Source: Ectobacillus antri
Lineage (GTDB): Bacteria; Bacillota; Bacilli; Bacillales; Bacillaceae_G
Reading direction: 5' to 3'
DNA length: 64,000 nucleotides
NCBI RefSeq assembly: GCF_003852715.1
Contig: NZ_RIAV01000012.1
Location: 1 to 64,000 of the forward strand
Part shown: piece by piece, positions 58,122 to 64,000 of the stretch
How the letters are laid out: each line of letters starts with the position of its first letter
How positions within the stretch are numbered: position 1 is the first letter of the stretch
The notes under the pieces: model-generated
Databases searched by the model: none
What the model was told of the DNA's origin: nothing
What the model saw: the letters and a program-made list of their open reading frames with translations, nothing else
Made by a program: the position numbers and the translations under genes

Positions 58122-58979
58122 CTAAGGGTTACAAAAAAAGCATTGAGACGGATCGGCAAATTGCTTACCGCTTGGATATAGTCTTTCCTCAATCTCTCCG
58201 CACTTCTTACACCTATAAATCTCTGCTTGTATTAGCTTTGTTTTGAGCCCACAGCACCTACATAAAAGCCCCTCTCTTCTTTCCACTACCTCAAACCCAG
58301 GATAAGAACATCTTGAGCAAAGGCTGTATATCTTCCGTATCAAATCCTCAGTGGCTGCCTGTATATGCTTCATTCTAGTTGGATTGTATAATGCACGCAT
58401 GTCGGTCTCAATAATAACTTCTTCATTGCTATACTTGTTTTGCATATACGTCATAACTTCATCCAACTGTTCTTTTTCTATAATGCCCTTTATGATTTCG
58501 TGATTGGCTCTTACAACGACCGCATGCTCTGGAAATCCAACTGCTTCACAGAATGCATACGCCTCCTCACGACTTTTCATCGGAAGATACTGATAATTTG
58601 TATCTGTTGTAATTGCTTCCCCAAATAGTTCAAACTTATTCTCTTGATCCAGTAAGAACACCATTTCGCGATTATATGGAAGCCAGGGCATGACAGGGTG
58701 GGGGCCAAATACACCTTCACTTGCTATAGCTAGCGTCTCACCTGACAACTCTATCGCATACCTCGCTTTCAGCTTGGCGGTCTCTGCCTGATCTCCTACC
58801 CTCTCAATATCGCGGGTAAATGTGCCAAACTGATCTGTGTCTAGATTTATTGGTACTTTTATCTTAATCCCAAGCTGTTCTTCTAACAGGGGTGACATCA
58901 CTTTTTCCTTATGATGCATCGTAGCTAAAACACCAATTCTGCGATTAAAAAAGGTGTGAATGATTTCTTTTTTGTTCAT
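58122..58979 (-). CDS. DUF6671 family protein with C-terminal zinc ribbon
   Basis: 285 residues; I use ATG at 58979 with GGAGGGGGAG upstream (a GTG codon precedes it). The N-terminal domain has IGVLATMHHKEKVMSPLLEE and ASEGVFGPHPVMPWLPYNRE, typical of DUF6671. The C-terminus holds Cys pairs LCSRCSYPGF, LLCRCCGLKT, YRCKKCGEIEE and QCFFCNP, probably two zinc sites. Function unknown. Transcription starts 255 bp upstream and must pass a terminator 30 nt before the gene, so it is under leader control. Confidence 0.8.
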   Translation of the reverse strand: MNKKEIIHTFFNRRIGVLATMHHKEKVMSPLLEEQLGIKIKVPINLDTDQFGTFTRDIERVGDQAETAKLKARYAIELSGETLAIASEGVFGPHPVMPWLPYNREMVFLLDQENKFELFGEAITTDTNYQYLPMKSREEAYAFCEAVGFPEHAVVVRANHEIIKGIIEKEQLDEVMTYMQNKYSNEEVIIETDMRALYNPTRMKHIQAATEDLIRKIYSLCSRCSYPGFEVVERREGLLCRCCGLKTKLIQAEIYRCKKCGEIEERLYPSGKQFADPSQCFFCNP

Positions 58980-59011
58980 CACAGCTCCCCCTCCGATTTG
59001 AAATCTTGAAA

Positions 59012-59073
59012 TAAAAAAACCGACAATTTAGGAACAGTGATGGAACACCACTGCTTTCCTGAATTGTCGGTTT
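59012..59073 (-). terminator. Terminator in the DUF6671 leader
   Basis: Minus strand: AAACCGACAATTcAGGAA and CAGTG/CACTG inner stem pair with TTCCTaAATTGTCGGTTT, followed by TTTTATTT. More than 20 bp long and 30 nt from the start codon, in the position of a transcription attenuator. Confidence 0.85.
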
Positions 59074-59236
59074 ATCTTTAACGAACCTGACGTCTTTTAA
59101 AGATCTCCCTAAAATACCGTACGCGTATAAACGCTTACATCGGTATAAAGACTGCTTGCTTTTTCATGCTGTCAAATCCTATTTAACAACATGCTAAAGC
59201 ATCAAGATATATAACGTAATATCTCTCAAATCTTTT
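59074..59236 (-). ncRNA. Structured leader RNA upstream of DUF6671 (orphan riboswitch or peptide attenuator)
   Basis: After the promoter the 160-nt RNA has three local stems: CATGTTGTTAAAT/ATTTGACAGCATG (59165-59193, 13 bp with two G-U), ATACCG...CGGTAT around GCGTTTATACGC (59114-59146), and ATCTTTAA/TTAAAGAT (59074-59104), which abuts the terminator. It also contains a possible 10-codon ORF MKKQAVFIPM (59135-59167) with AGGA nine bases upstream, whose stop falls in the second stem. It matches no riboswitch class I know (not T-box, SAM, lysine, TPP, FMN, purine, c-di-GMP). Confidence 0.6.
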
Positions 59237-59242
59237 TTCAAA

Positions 59243-59271
59243 ATTATATCTTCTATTCCCAATAGTGTCAA
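59243..59271 (-). promoter_or_regulatory. Sigma-A promoter of the DUF6671 leader
   Basis: Minus strand TTGACA (59266-59271), 17-bp spacer, TATAAT (59243-59248), both perfect. Confidence 0.88.
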
Positions 59272-59366
59272 TAAACTATACAATAAAGGGTATTTTACTA
59301 TATTATTTATTCGTATTTCAGCGGGATGTGCACATATGAAAAGGGAAACAAAAGAAGATAATTTTC

Positions 59367-60590
59367 TCACATATTTTCAAAAAGAGTACCATCAATTTGT
59401 ACATGATATCCCTTGCTTTTTAAATCGTTATGTAACCGCTCGATATGCTCCTGGTCCTTTGTTTCAACAGAAATTTCAAGCTGAGAAAATCCAGGATAAA
59501 TATGCTTGCCGATATGCTCAAGGTTGATATCCTGCACATTCGCATGTAAACCAGTAATCGAATTCAACACCTTTTCAAGCTCGCCCGGCTTATCTTTTAA
59601 TGGTATTGAAAAATGCACATACCGTCCCGATTCCACCAAGCCACGTTCGATGATTCTTGCGATAAAGTTAACATCCACATTTCCACCGCTTAAAACAGCC
59701 GTTACTTTTTTACCTGCTACAGGTAATTTGCCGTAAATAAGCGCAGCTAGCGAACTCGCACCTGAGCCTTCGACTAACAGCTTATTTCGCTCCAATACCA
59801 AAAGCATCGTTCGCGCAATTTCCATTTCATCGACACACACGATGTCATCCACATAGTCTTTGATCACCTCAAACGTTTTGTTTCCGGGCTTTTTTACAGC
59901 TATCCCATCTGCCATCGTCGGAGTTGCTTCCACCATGACTGGTTTTTTCGCTAACAAGGAGGTTTTCATGCTAGGACAAGCGAGAGTTTGCACACCGTAC
60001 ACAGCCACATGCGGGTTCATTTGCTTCGCAGCCATAGCCACGCCCGCAATCAGACCGCCGCCGCCGACAGGACAAATAATCGCATCCACATCCGGCAGCT
60101 GCTCCATAATTTCAACGCCAACCGTCCCTTGCCCCACAATGACTTCCTCATCATCAAACGCATGAATAAACGTGCCTCCAATTTGATCGCAGTAGGCCAA
60201 GGCATAGGCAAGAGCCTCATCAAAAACCTCTCCTTCCAATATAACCTTAGCACCATACTCCCTCGTCGCAAGCACCTTACTCAGCGGCGCCCCCTTAGGC
60301 ATCACAATCGTACAAGGTATGCCGAGCATTTGACTCGAATACGCAACACCCTGCGCATGATTCCCAGCAGAAGCTGCCACTACTCCTTTTTCCAGCTCTT
60401 CTCTAGCTAGGGAGACCAACTTATTATAAGAGCCTCTCACTTTAAAAGAACCTGTTTTTTGCAGATTCTCCAGTTTTAAATACACTTCATTCTGTGAAAG
60501 ATTACTAAACGTCCTTGAATAATCCATCGGCGTCATATGGACAACACTTTTTAATTTATCTCTTGCGGCTAAGATATCTTCTAATTTCAA
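59367..60590 (-). CDS. ilvA: Threonine ammonia-lyase (threonine dehydratase) with ACT domain
   Basis: 407 residues with a TTG start seven bases after GGGGGA. PLP Lys in TGSFKVRGSYNKL, phosphate loop CPVGGGGLIAG, and a single ACT-like regulatory domain at about 330-407 (FSIPLKDKPGELEKVLNSIT). Converts threonine to 2-oxobutyrate, first step of isoleucine synthesis or threonine catabolism. Its length fits the one-ACT type. I saw no T-box before it. Confidence 0.93.
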   Translation of the reverse strand: MKLEDILAARDKLKSVVHMTPMDYSRTFSNLSQNEVYLKLENLQKTGSFKVRGSYNKLVSLAREELEKGVVAASAGNHAQGVAYSSQMLGIPCTIVMPKGAPLSKVLATREYGAKVILEGEVFDEALAYALAYCDQIGGTFIHAFDDEEVIVGQGTVGVEIMEQLPDVDAIICPVGGGGLIAGVAMAAKQMNPHVAVYGVQTLACPSMKTSLLAKKPVMVEATPTMADGIAVKKPGNKTFEVIKDYVDDIVCVDEMEIARTMLLVLERNKLLVEGSGASSLAALIYGKLPVAGKKVTAVLSGGNVDVNFIARIIERGLVESGRYVHFSIPLKDKPGELEKVLNSITGLHANVQDINLEHIGKHIYPGFSQLEISVETKDQEHIERLHNDLKSKGYHVQIDGTLFENM

Positions 60591-60703
60591 ACAGGAATCC
60601 CCCTATCCTAACAAGCTACTTTTAGCGTACTTTCCATTTGTTATGAATTACAGTTAAATTCCCCTATTTTGCTGGGATAATACGTGGTATGGGACGCAAT
60701 CAA

Positions 60704-60735
60704 AAAAGCTGCTAAGGTAAGCAGCTTTTTAAACT
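60704..60735 (-). terminator. Intrinsic terminator upstream of ilvA
   Basis: AAAAAGCTGCT-taccttAGCAGCTTTTTT; ends transcripts from the gene at 60873-61241. Confidence 0.85.
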
Positions 60736-60743
60736 ATTGAGTC

Positions 60744-60832
60744 TTATCGTTGACGAATATCAATCCACCAACGGTCTGCAGCATTCATATCTTCGGTATG
60801 ACTACTACCACTGTAATGGAAAGCCTTTAGGA
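60744..60832 (-). pseudogene. Possible tail of a lost protein
   Basis: A stop-bounded frame reads FHYSGSSHTEDMNAADRWWI followed by DIRQR and a stop, with no start codon. The neighbouring frame just upstream reads IPKGFPLQW, which would join through a frameshift. The composition (aromatic, polar) looks protein-like, but I do not recognise it. Confidence 0.3.
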
Positions 60833-60872
60833 ATTACCCTTTAAAGAACAAAAAGGGGACACTGCGCCTTCT

Positions 60873-61241
60873 CTACACATTTCTTTTTGCAAATTCCTCA
60901 TTTAATAAATCCCTTGCTACATACATAGCTCGCAAAATGTTTTGAAACCGCGTATAAGTCGATGTTCCCTCAGCATATTTCCGCTGCCCTTTGTCGCTTT
61001 TACTAATAATAGAGGAAATGGGAGTGATGGCTTTCATAATCTCTTCCCGGGCATATTCTTGCAGCGTCTCATCTCTTGTAATCACCGCTTGGGAGATTTG
61101 TAATGCTTTCATTCTGCTTTGCAATAAGGAGTGCTGAGAAGCTCCCTCCTCAAATTTTAATTGCATCTTTTCACAGTTGCGAATCGATGAAGATATCACA
61201 TGTAACGCATGTTGAAGTTCTTCGCTTGTATAGTGAGACAT
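60873..61241 (-). CDS. Hypothetical protein with an internal duplication
   Basis: 122 residues; ATG at 61241 after CGGAGGC. Two halves repeat each other: SSSIRNCEKMQLKFEEGASQ then HSLLQSRMKALQI, versus SSIISKSDKGQRKYAEGTST then YTRFQNILRAMYV. Each half looks like two helices joined by a K.EEG(A/T)S turn. All-helical, soluble, no membrane segment. I do not know the family; the repeat suggests a pseudo-symmetric helical bundle. Confidence 0.7.
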   Translation of the reverse strand: MSHYTSEELQHALHVISSSIRNCEKMQLKFEEGASQHSLLQSRMKALQISQAVITRDETLQEYAREEIMKAITPISSIISKSDKGQRKYAEGTSTYTRFQNILRAMYVARDLLNEEFAKRNV

Positions 61242-61298
61242 ACTGATAGCCTCCGTTTTCTTTCATATAGTTCTGTTGAGTTTACTAATTTCAAACAA

Positions 61299-61601
61299 TT
61301 ATTTCTCTCGATTCACTGGATATTTTAGCGCGTTCTTCTCCATTTTCTTAAACGCTTCCTCAATCAAATCTACATCCATTTTGTCTGCTAGCTGTAGTAG
61401 ATATATAAATACATCGGCCATCTCTTCTTTAATATTCTCTGACGACGCATCAAGCGCCTCTTCACTACTAATCCATTGAAAATTTTCTAAAAGCTCGTTT
61501 GCTTCTAACGATATGGAAATTGCCAAGTCCTTCTCGTTATGATAAGGTCCCCAGCCGCGCTCATCTCTAAACTTACGAATTTCTTTTATAAGCTCTTTCA
61601 T
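61299..61601 (-). CDS. MazG-like nucleotide pyrophosphohydrolase
   Basis: 100 residues, one all-alpha NTP-PPase module. Metal-binding EANELLENFQW and the second EEMADVFIYLLQLADKM give the ExxE...ExxD pattern; WGPYHNEKDLA is typical of the RS21-C6/YpjD group (dCTPase-like). Likely hydrolyses non-canonical or excess nucleotides. Single gene near DegV. Confidence 0.88.
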   Translation of the reverse strand: MKELIKEIRKFRDERGWGPYHNEKDLAISISLEANELLENFQWISSEEALDASSENIKEEMADVFIYLLQLADKMDVDLIEEAFKKMEKNALKYPVNREK

Positions 61602-61663
61602 CTATAACTCCCCCATCCTATTTATGTAAATATATTCTATTTTATCACCAGTCTCCTTATATA

Positions 61664-61697
61664 TAAAAGGAGTAAGGCAAATACCTGCCTTACTCCC
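61664..61697 (-). terminator. degV terminator
   Basis: GGAGTAAGGCA-ggtatt-TGCCTTACTCC followed by TTTTATATA on the minus strand. Confidence 0.85.
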
Positions 61698-61729
61698 GCC
61701 AATCCATTGTATTCACGTTACCACTCTGC

Positions 61730-62593
61730 TTATTTCTCCACAAAAAACATAGATATCGCACCTAAGCCAACATGAGTTCCCACAGACACACCCATCTGCA
61801 TAATATAGATCTCTCCTGAGAAATCTGTATCCTTTTGCAGAATTGCTTTTAAATTTTCAGCAATTGTCCTATCGGATGTATAACCGATAATAATAAAATC
61901 TGTGACAGTTGCATCATTTCGTTTTATAAACTCTTGGACGTAGTGTTTGAGAACTCTTTTCAATCCTCTTTCTTTCCCGACTATCGCTCCTCTTCCATCC
62001 TTCATGCTCATAATCGGTTTAATCATTAAAATCTTTCCTATAATTGCACTAGAATTGCTGAGTCTGCCGCTTTTAATCAAATGATTGAGGTCATCCACAG
62101 ACAAGAAATGCTTTACCTTTTTCTTAAAACTTTCGTTAAAACTTACGAGCTCCTCAAATGAGGCTCCCTTTTCTCTCATCATGGCGCTTTTCAGAACCAG
62201 CCAGCCACTTCCATGGCTCATACATTTTGAATCTACGACATGTATTTTCACATGCGAGTCTGGCTGCTCCTCAAAGAAGTAATCCTTAGCCAACACAGCT
62301 GACTGATACGCACCGCTTGTACCGCTCGACATGCATATACATAACACTTCTTTATAGCCGCTCTCGACGGCCTCCTTCATAATCTTCAAATACTCCGCAG
62401 GACTTGGCATCCCTGTAGTCGGAAATTCAGGTAACGCTTCCAACATTCCATAAAACGCATCCGGCTGAATATCTATTCTGTCTCTATATATTTTTCCGCC
62501 TATATCAATTGTAAGTGGTGCTAAGCTGATATCGTACTTCTCCAGTACTTCATCAGATAAATCACATGTTGAATCAGCCATAATTTTTATCAT
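61730..62593 (-). CDS. DegV family fatty-acid-binding protein
   Basis: 287 residues; ATG at 62593 after GGGGGATACGA. Typical DegV start IKIMADSTCDLSDEVL; fatty-acid-binding Ser/Thr in FPTTGMPSP and CMSSGTSGAYQSA; LNHLIKSGRLSNSSAIIGKI in the middle. The FakB-like fold presents a fatty acid to the kinase FakA. Which chain it binds cannot be told. Confidence 0.92.
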   Translation of the reverse strand: MIKIMADSTCDLSDEVLEKYDISLAPLTIDIGGKIYRDRIDIQPDAFYGMLEALPEFPTTGMPSPAEYLKIMKEAVESGYKEVLCICMSSGTSGAYQSAVLAKDYFFEEQPDSHVKIHVVDSKCMSHGSGWLVLKSAMMREKGASFEELVSFNESFKKKVKHFLSVDDLNHLIKSGRLSNSSAIIGKILMIKPIMSMKDGRGAIVGKERGLKRVLKHYVQEFIKRNDATVTDFIIIGYTSDRTIAENLKAILQKDTDFSGEIYIMQMGVSVGTHVGLGAISMFFVEK

Positions 62594-62651
62594 TCGTATC
62601 CCCCAGGACGTATATTCGCATTTCCTACAGTACAAGCCACCGTTAAAAGAA

Positions 62652-62690
62652 AAAGCATGATTCCATCGTACATGGAATCATGCCTTTTGA
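62652..62690 (-). terminator. Terminator just upstream of degV
   Basis: AAAAGGCATGATTCCATG-tacgatg-type stem with GGAATCATGCTTTTTC on the minus strand, 60 nt before degV. No gene end is close upstream, so it may attenuate degV. Confidence 0.65.
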
Positions 62691-62917
62691 CCATCTAATA
62701 AAATGTGACAGTTTTTTGTTTTGGGTTATCAATGAGGTGTTTCTACGTTTTAGTGTATCCTCAACTAGCAAATCAAAATCTCCATGCATGTTTTCAGCAA
62801 GCTCCCTGCTTGGAAACTGTTACGTTTATTCTCCTGAAAGCATCAAACTTTGAACAAATATGCGTTTTAGGGTATAACGCTAGGCTCGCAGACCACGAGA
62901 GCGCGTTCATCTTAGGT
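62691..62917. other. Intergenic sequence before the 53-bp repeats
   Basis: No gene or clear promoter seen. The last 40 bases (aggctcgcagaccacgag) may be a diverged first repeat unit. Confidence 0.5.
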
Positions 62918-63101
62918 TTGGTGTACCGCAAGAACGCCTCCTGGGACACCTGTGAACAGAAAACTAGGGCTTGGTGCTCCGCAAGAGCGCCTCCTGGGAC
63001 ACCTGCATGCGCAAAACTTGCCTTTGCTGCTCCGCAACACCTTCTCCCGGGACACCGGCGCGCGGATAACTTGCGTTTGGTGCTCCCTCCGCAAGCAAGA
63101 T
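62918..63101 (+). repeat. 53-bp tandem repeat, three and a half units
   Basis: Units begin TTGGTGTACCGC (62918), TTGGTGCTCCGC (62971), TTGCTGCTCCGC (63024) and TTGGTGCTCCC (63077, partial), exactly 53 bp apart. Shared interior: gcgcctcctgggacacctg. Much richer in GC than its surroundings. 53 is not a multiple of three, so it is not a coding repeat. Confidence 0.9.
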
Positions 63102-63161
63102 CTATCAAACGTCCTTTATATTTGCCTCTAAAACCATATTAATTAGGGTACAGATGTAAAA

Positions 63162-63209
63162 ATAAGACCACTGCTGAAATCCCTTCAAATTGAGGGTTTC
63201 AGTAGTGGT
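63162..63209 (-). terminator. Terminator of the coiled-coil gene
   Basis: CGACCACTACTGAAACCCTC...GAGGGATTTCAGCAGTGGTC-type long stem (loop about aatttgaa), followed by TTATTTTTAC on the minus strand; 36 bp after the stop codon. Confidence 0.8.
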
Positions 63210-63244
63210 CGTTGTGACATAGTTTGTTTATATGTTGATACTAC

Positions 63245-64000
63245 TCAGACAAGTGTTTTCGTGTACTTCCTATGTTTTGTCCGGACAAACTCAATTTCGT
63301 CTTCCTGCACCAATTCTAGCTGATAATATGTGTTAAAGCGCTGGCTGACGCTTGTTTTAATGAGCTCAGGTGGACTTACGACAATCCATTGGAAGTTAAA
63401 TAAAGAAGGAACTGCAAAAATTGGGTCAAGAGTGTGTTCTCTTTGTTTTTTTTGCATCCAGCGATTGGCCACGATATTAGGATTTGCACGTATCTCTTGA
63501 ATGAGCGCGGTGTTAATGGCCGCCTGAGTGAAGGAACTTTCTACGTGCGTTTGAATAAGACGTTGCGCATCTTCTAGATCTCTTAATTGTGCATGAAGCA
63601 GGTCTACAAGCTTCTTGTTCTCGTCTTGTTCCTTCATACATAGTTGCAGTTGTTCCTTTTTTTCTTGCTTAAACGCTGCAAGATCTTTGATTTGAATCAC
63701 GATAGCTTCTCTTTCATGATTTTCTTTTATACGCTTTGCGCATCGCTCTTGCTCTTTGATGGTTTGCGACTTTTCTACTTGAAGACCATGTAGAACTGTA
63801 CCAAGCTGCTGTACGGCATCTCTTATGTGCGAACCTTCGCGTTTATATTCTTCCTCTATTCGTTTCAACTGCTGTATACTTTGCTCTGGTATTGGATGAG
63901 CGCGCCAATCCGTTACAATCTTATCTAGCTGCTCTATGAAAGTATGAACAGATTTGGACTGATTTTTCTGCCGCTCGTGTAAAACTGCTACTTCTGCATT
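63245..64000 (-). CDS. Long coiled-coil protein, C-terminal part (runs off the window)
   Basis: The frame is open from the stop at 63245 to the right window edge, giving 251 visible codons; an internal TTG at 63868 is not a true start because upstream codons continue (ERQKNQSKSVHTFIEQLDKI). Heptad-rich helices dominate (about the first 160 visible residues). A compact C-terminal part follows, with LFNFQWIVVSPPELIKTSVS and a basic tail HRKYTKTLV. No motif identifies it; SMC-like or large structural proteins are possible. Confidence 0.75.
   Translation of the reverse strand, partial: NAEVAVLHERQKNQSKSVHTFIEQLDKIVTDWRAHPIPEQSIQQLKRIEEEYKREGSHIRDAVQQLGTVLHGLQVEKSQTIKEQERCAKRIKENHEREAIVIQIKDLAAFKQEKKEQLQLCMKEQDENKKLVDLLHAQLRDLEDAQRLIQTHVESSFTQAAINTALIQEIRANPNIVANRWMQKKQREHTLDPIFAVPSLFNFQWIVVSPPELIKTSVSQRFNTYYQLELVQEDEIEFVRTKHRKYTKTLV

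Noticed and set aside
59074-59236. SAM, lysine or other known riboswitch before DUF6671
   Set aside because: None of the diagnostic conserved cores of those classes are present; kept as an orphan leader instead.
59336-59527. Plus-strand frame beginning MKRETKEDN
   Set aside because: Mostly antisense to the 3' end of ilvA; no promoter or function visible.
60591-60872. T-box or leader peptide control of ilvA
   Set aside because: No GGTGG-type antiterminator motif, specifier stem or suitable leader ORF; the only terminator belongs to the upstream gene.
62794-63108. Minus-strand reading frame of 104 codons and overlapping plus-strand frames across the 53-bp repeats
   Set aside because: The repeat period is not divisible by three, so repeated units would encode unrelated peptides; no ribosome site and odd composition.

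Overview
The window reads as chromosomal DNA of a low-to-moderate GC, endospore-forming Bacillaceae (Bacillus or Ectobacillus-like). The evidence is strong AGGAGG-type ribosome binding sites, sigma-A promoters, a MoxR/DUF58 cluster, PerR-type boxes in front of katG, TcyP, DegV, a class II GalT, a purine riboswitch and a GC-rich interspersed repeat of a type common in Bacillaceae. I saw no rRNA, tRNA, CRISPR array or prophage.

Left part (1-19.9 kb). An IS200/IS605 end has cut into an ABC-ATPase gene of which only a stub remains. Next to it lies a moxR-DUF58-DUF4129 cluster. Then come a small membrane protein and a Vga/Vml-like ABC-F gene whose leaders look alike, a VWA/DNA-binding divergon, an MdaB-like reductase, an FHA-winged-helix regulator, a GDPD phosphodiesterase, adenine deaminase under a purine riboswitch with guanine-type sequence, a saccharopine dehydrogenase-like protein, a second ABC-F gene with a leader peptide and attenuator, a decayed GAF-GGDEF gene, a prolyl 4-hydroxylase, a glutathione peroxidase, a YgjP-type metallopeptidase and a DUF1456 protein.

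Centre (20-44 kb). This is a long co-oriented sugar island, all on the minus strand. In transcription order it holds scrR, a sucrose PTS EIIBC, scrB and scrK, then a YesN/YesM-type two-component system, a sugar-binding lipoprotein with two permeases, beta-galactosidase, alpha-galactosidase and galK-galE-galT-galM. Together these would import and split sucrose, raffinose/melibiose-type alpha-galactosides and beta-galactosides and send galactose through the Leloir pathway. The importer's ATPase is not encoded here. ScrR probably acts at four GGAACCGGTTCC-like palindromes before the PTS gene.

Right part (43.5-64 kb). A cupin, an amino-acid permease, an LTA-synthase-like sulfatase, a MutT Nudix enzyme convergent with a PLD-helicase-DUF3427 protein, katG, tcyP, an isocitrate dehydrogenase of the Thermus type, a DUF6671 protein behind a structured leader RNA, threonine dehydratase, a small protein with an internal duplication, a MazG-like protein, DegV and an incomplete coiled-coil protein.

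The least explained signals are non-coding. They are three ~21-bp periodic arrays placed just after genes (5.6, 19.9 and 37.8 kb), the paired leaders at 4.1 and 7.4 kb, the leader peptide/attenuator at 15.8-16.2 kb, the structured leader at 59.0-59.3 kb, a MITE-like element with 11-bp terminal inverted repeats, a 162-bp element present twice, and an exact 53-bp tandem repeat at 62.9 kb.
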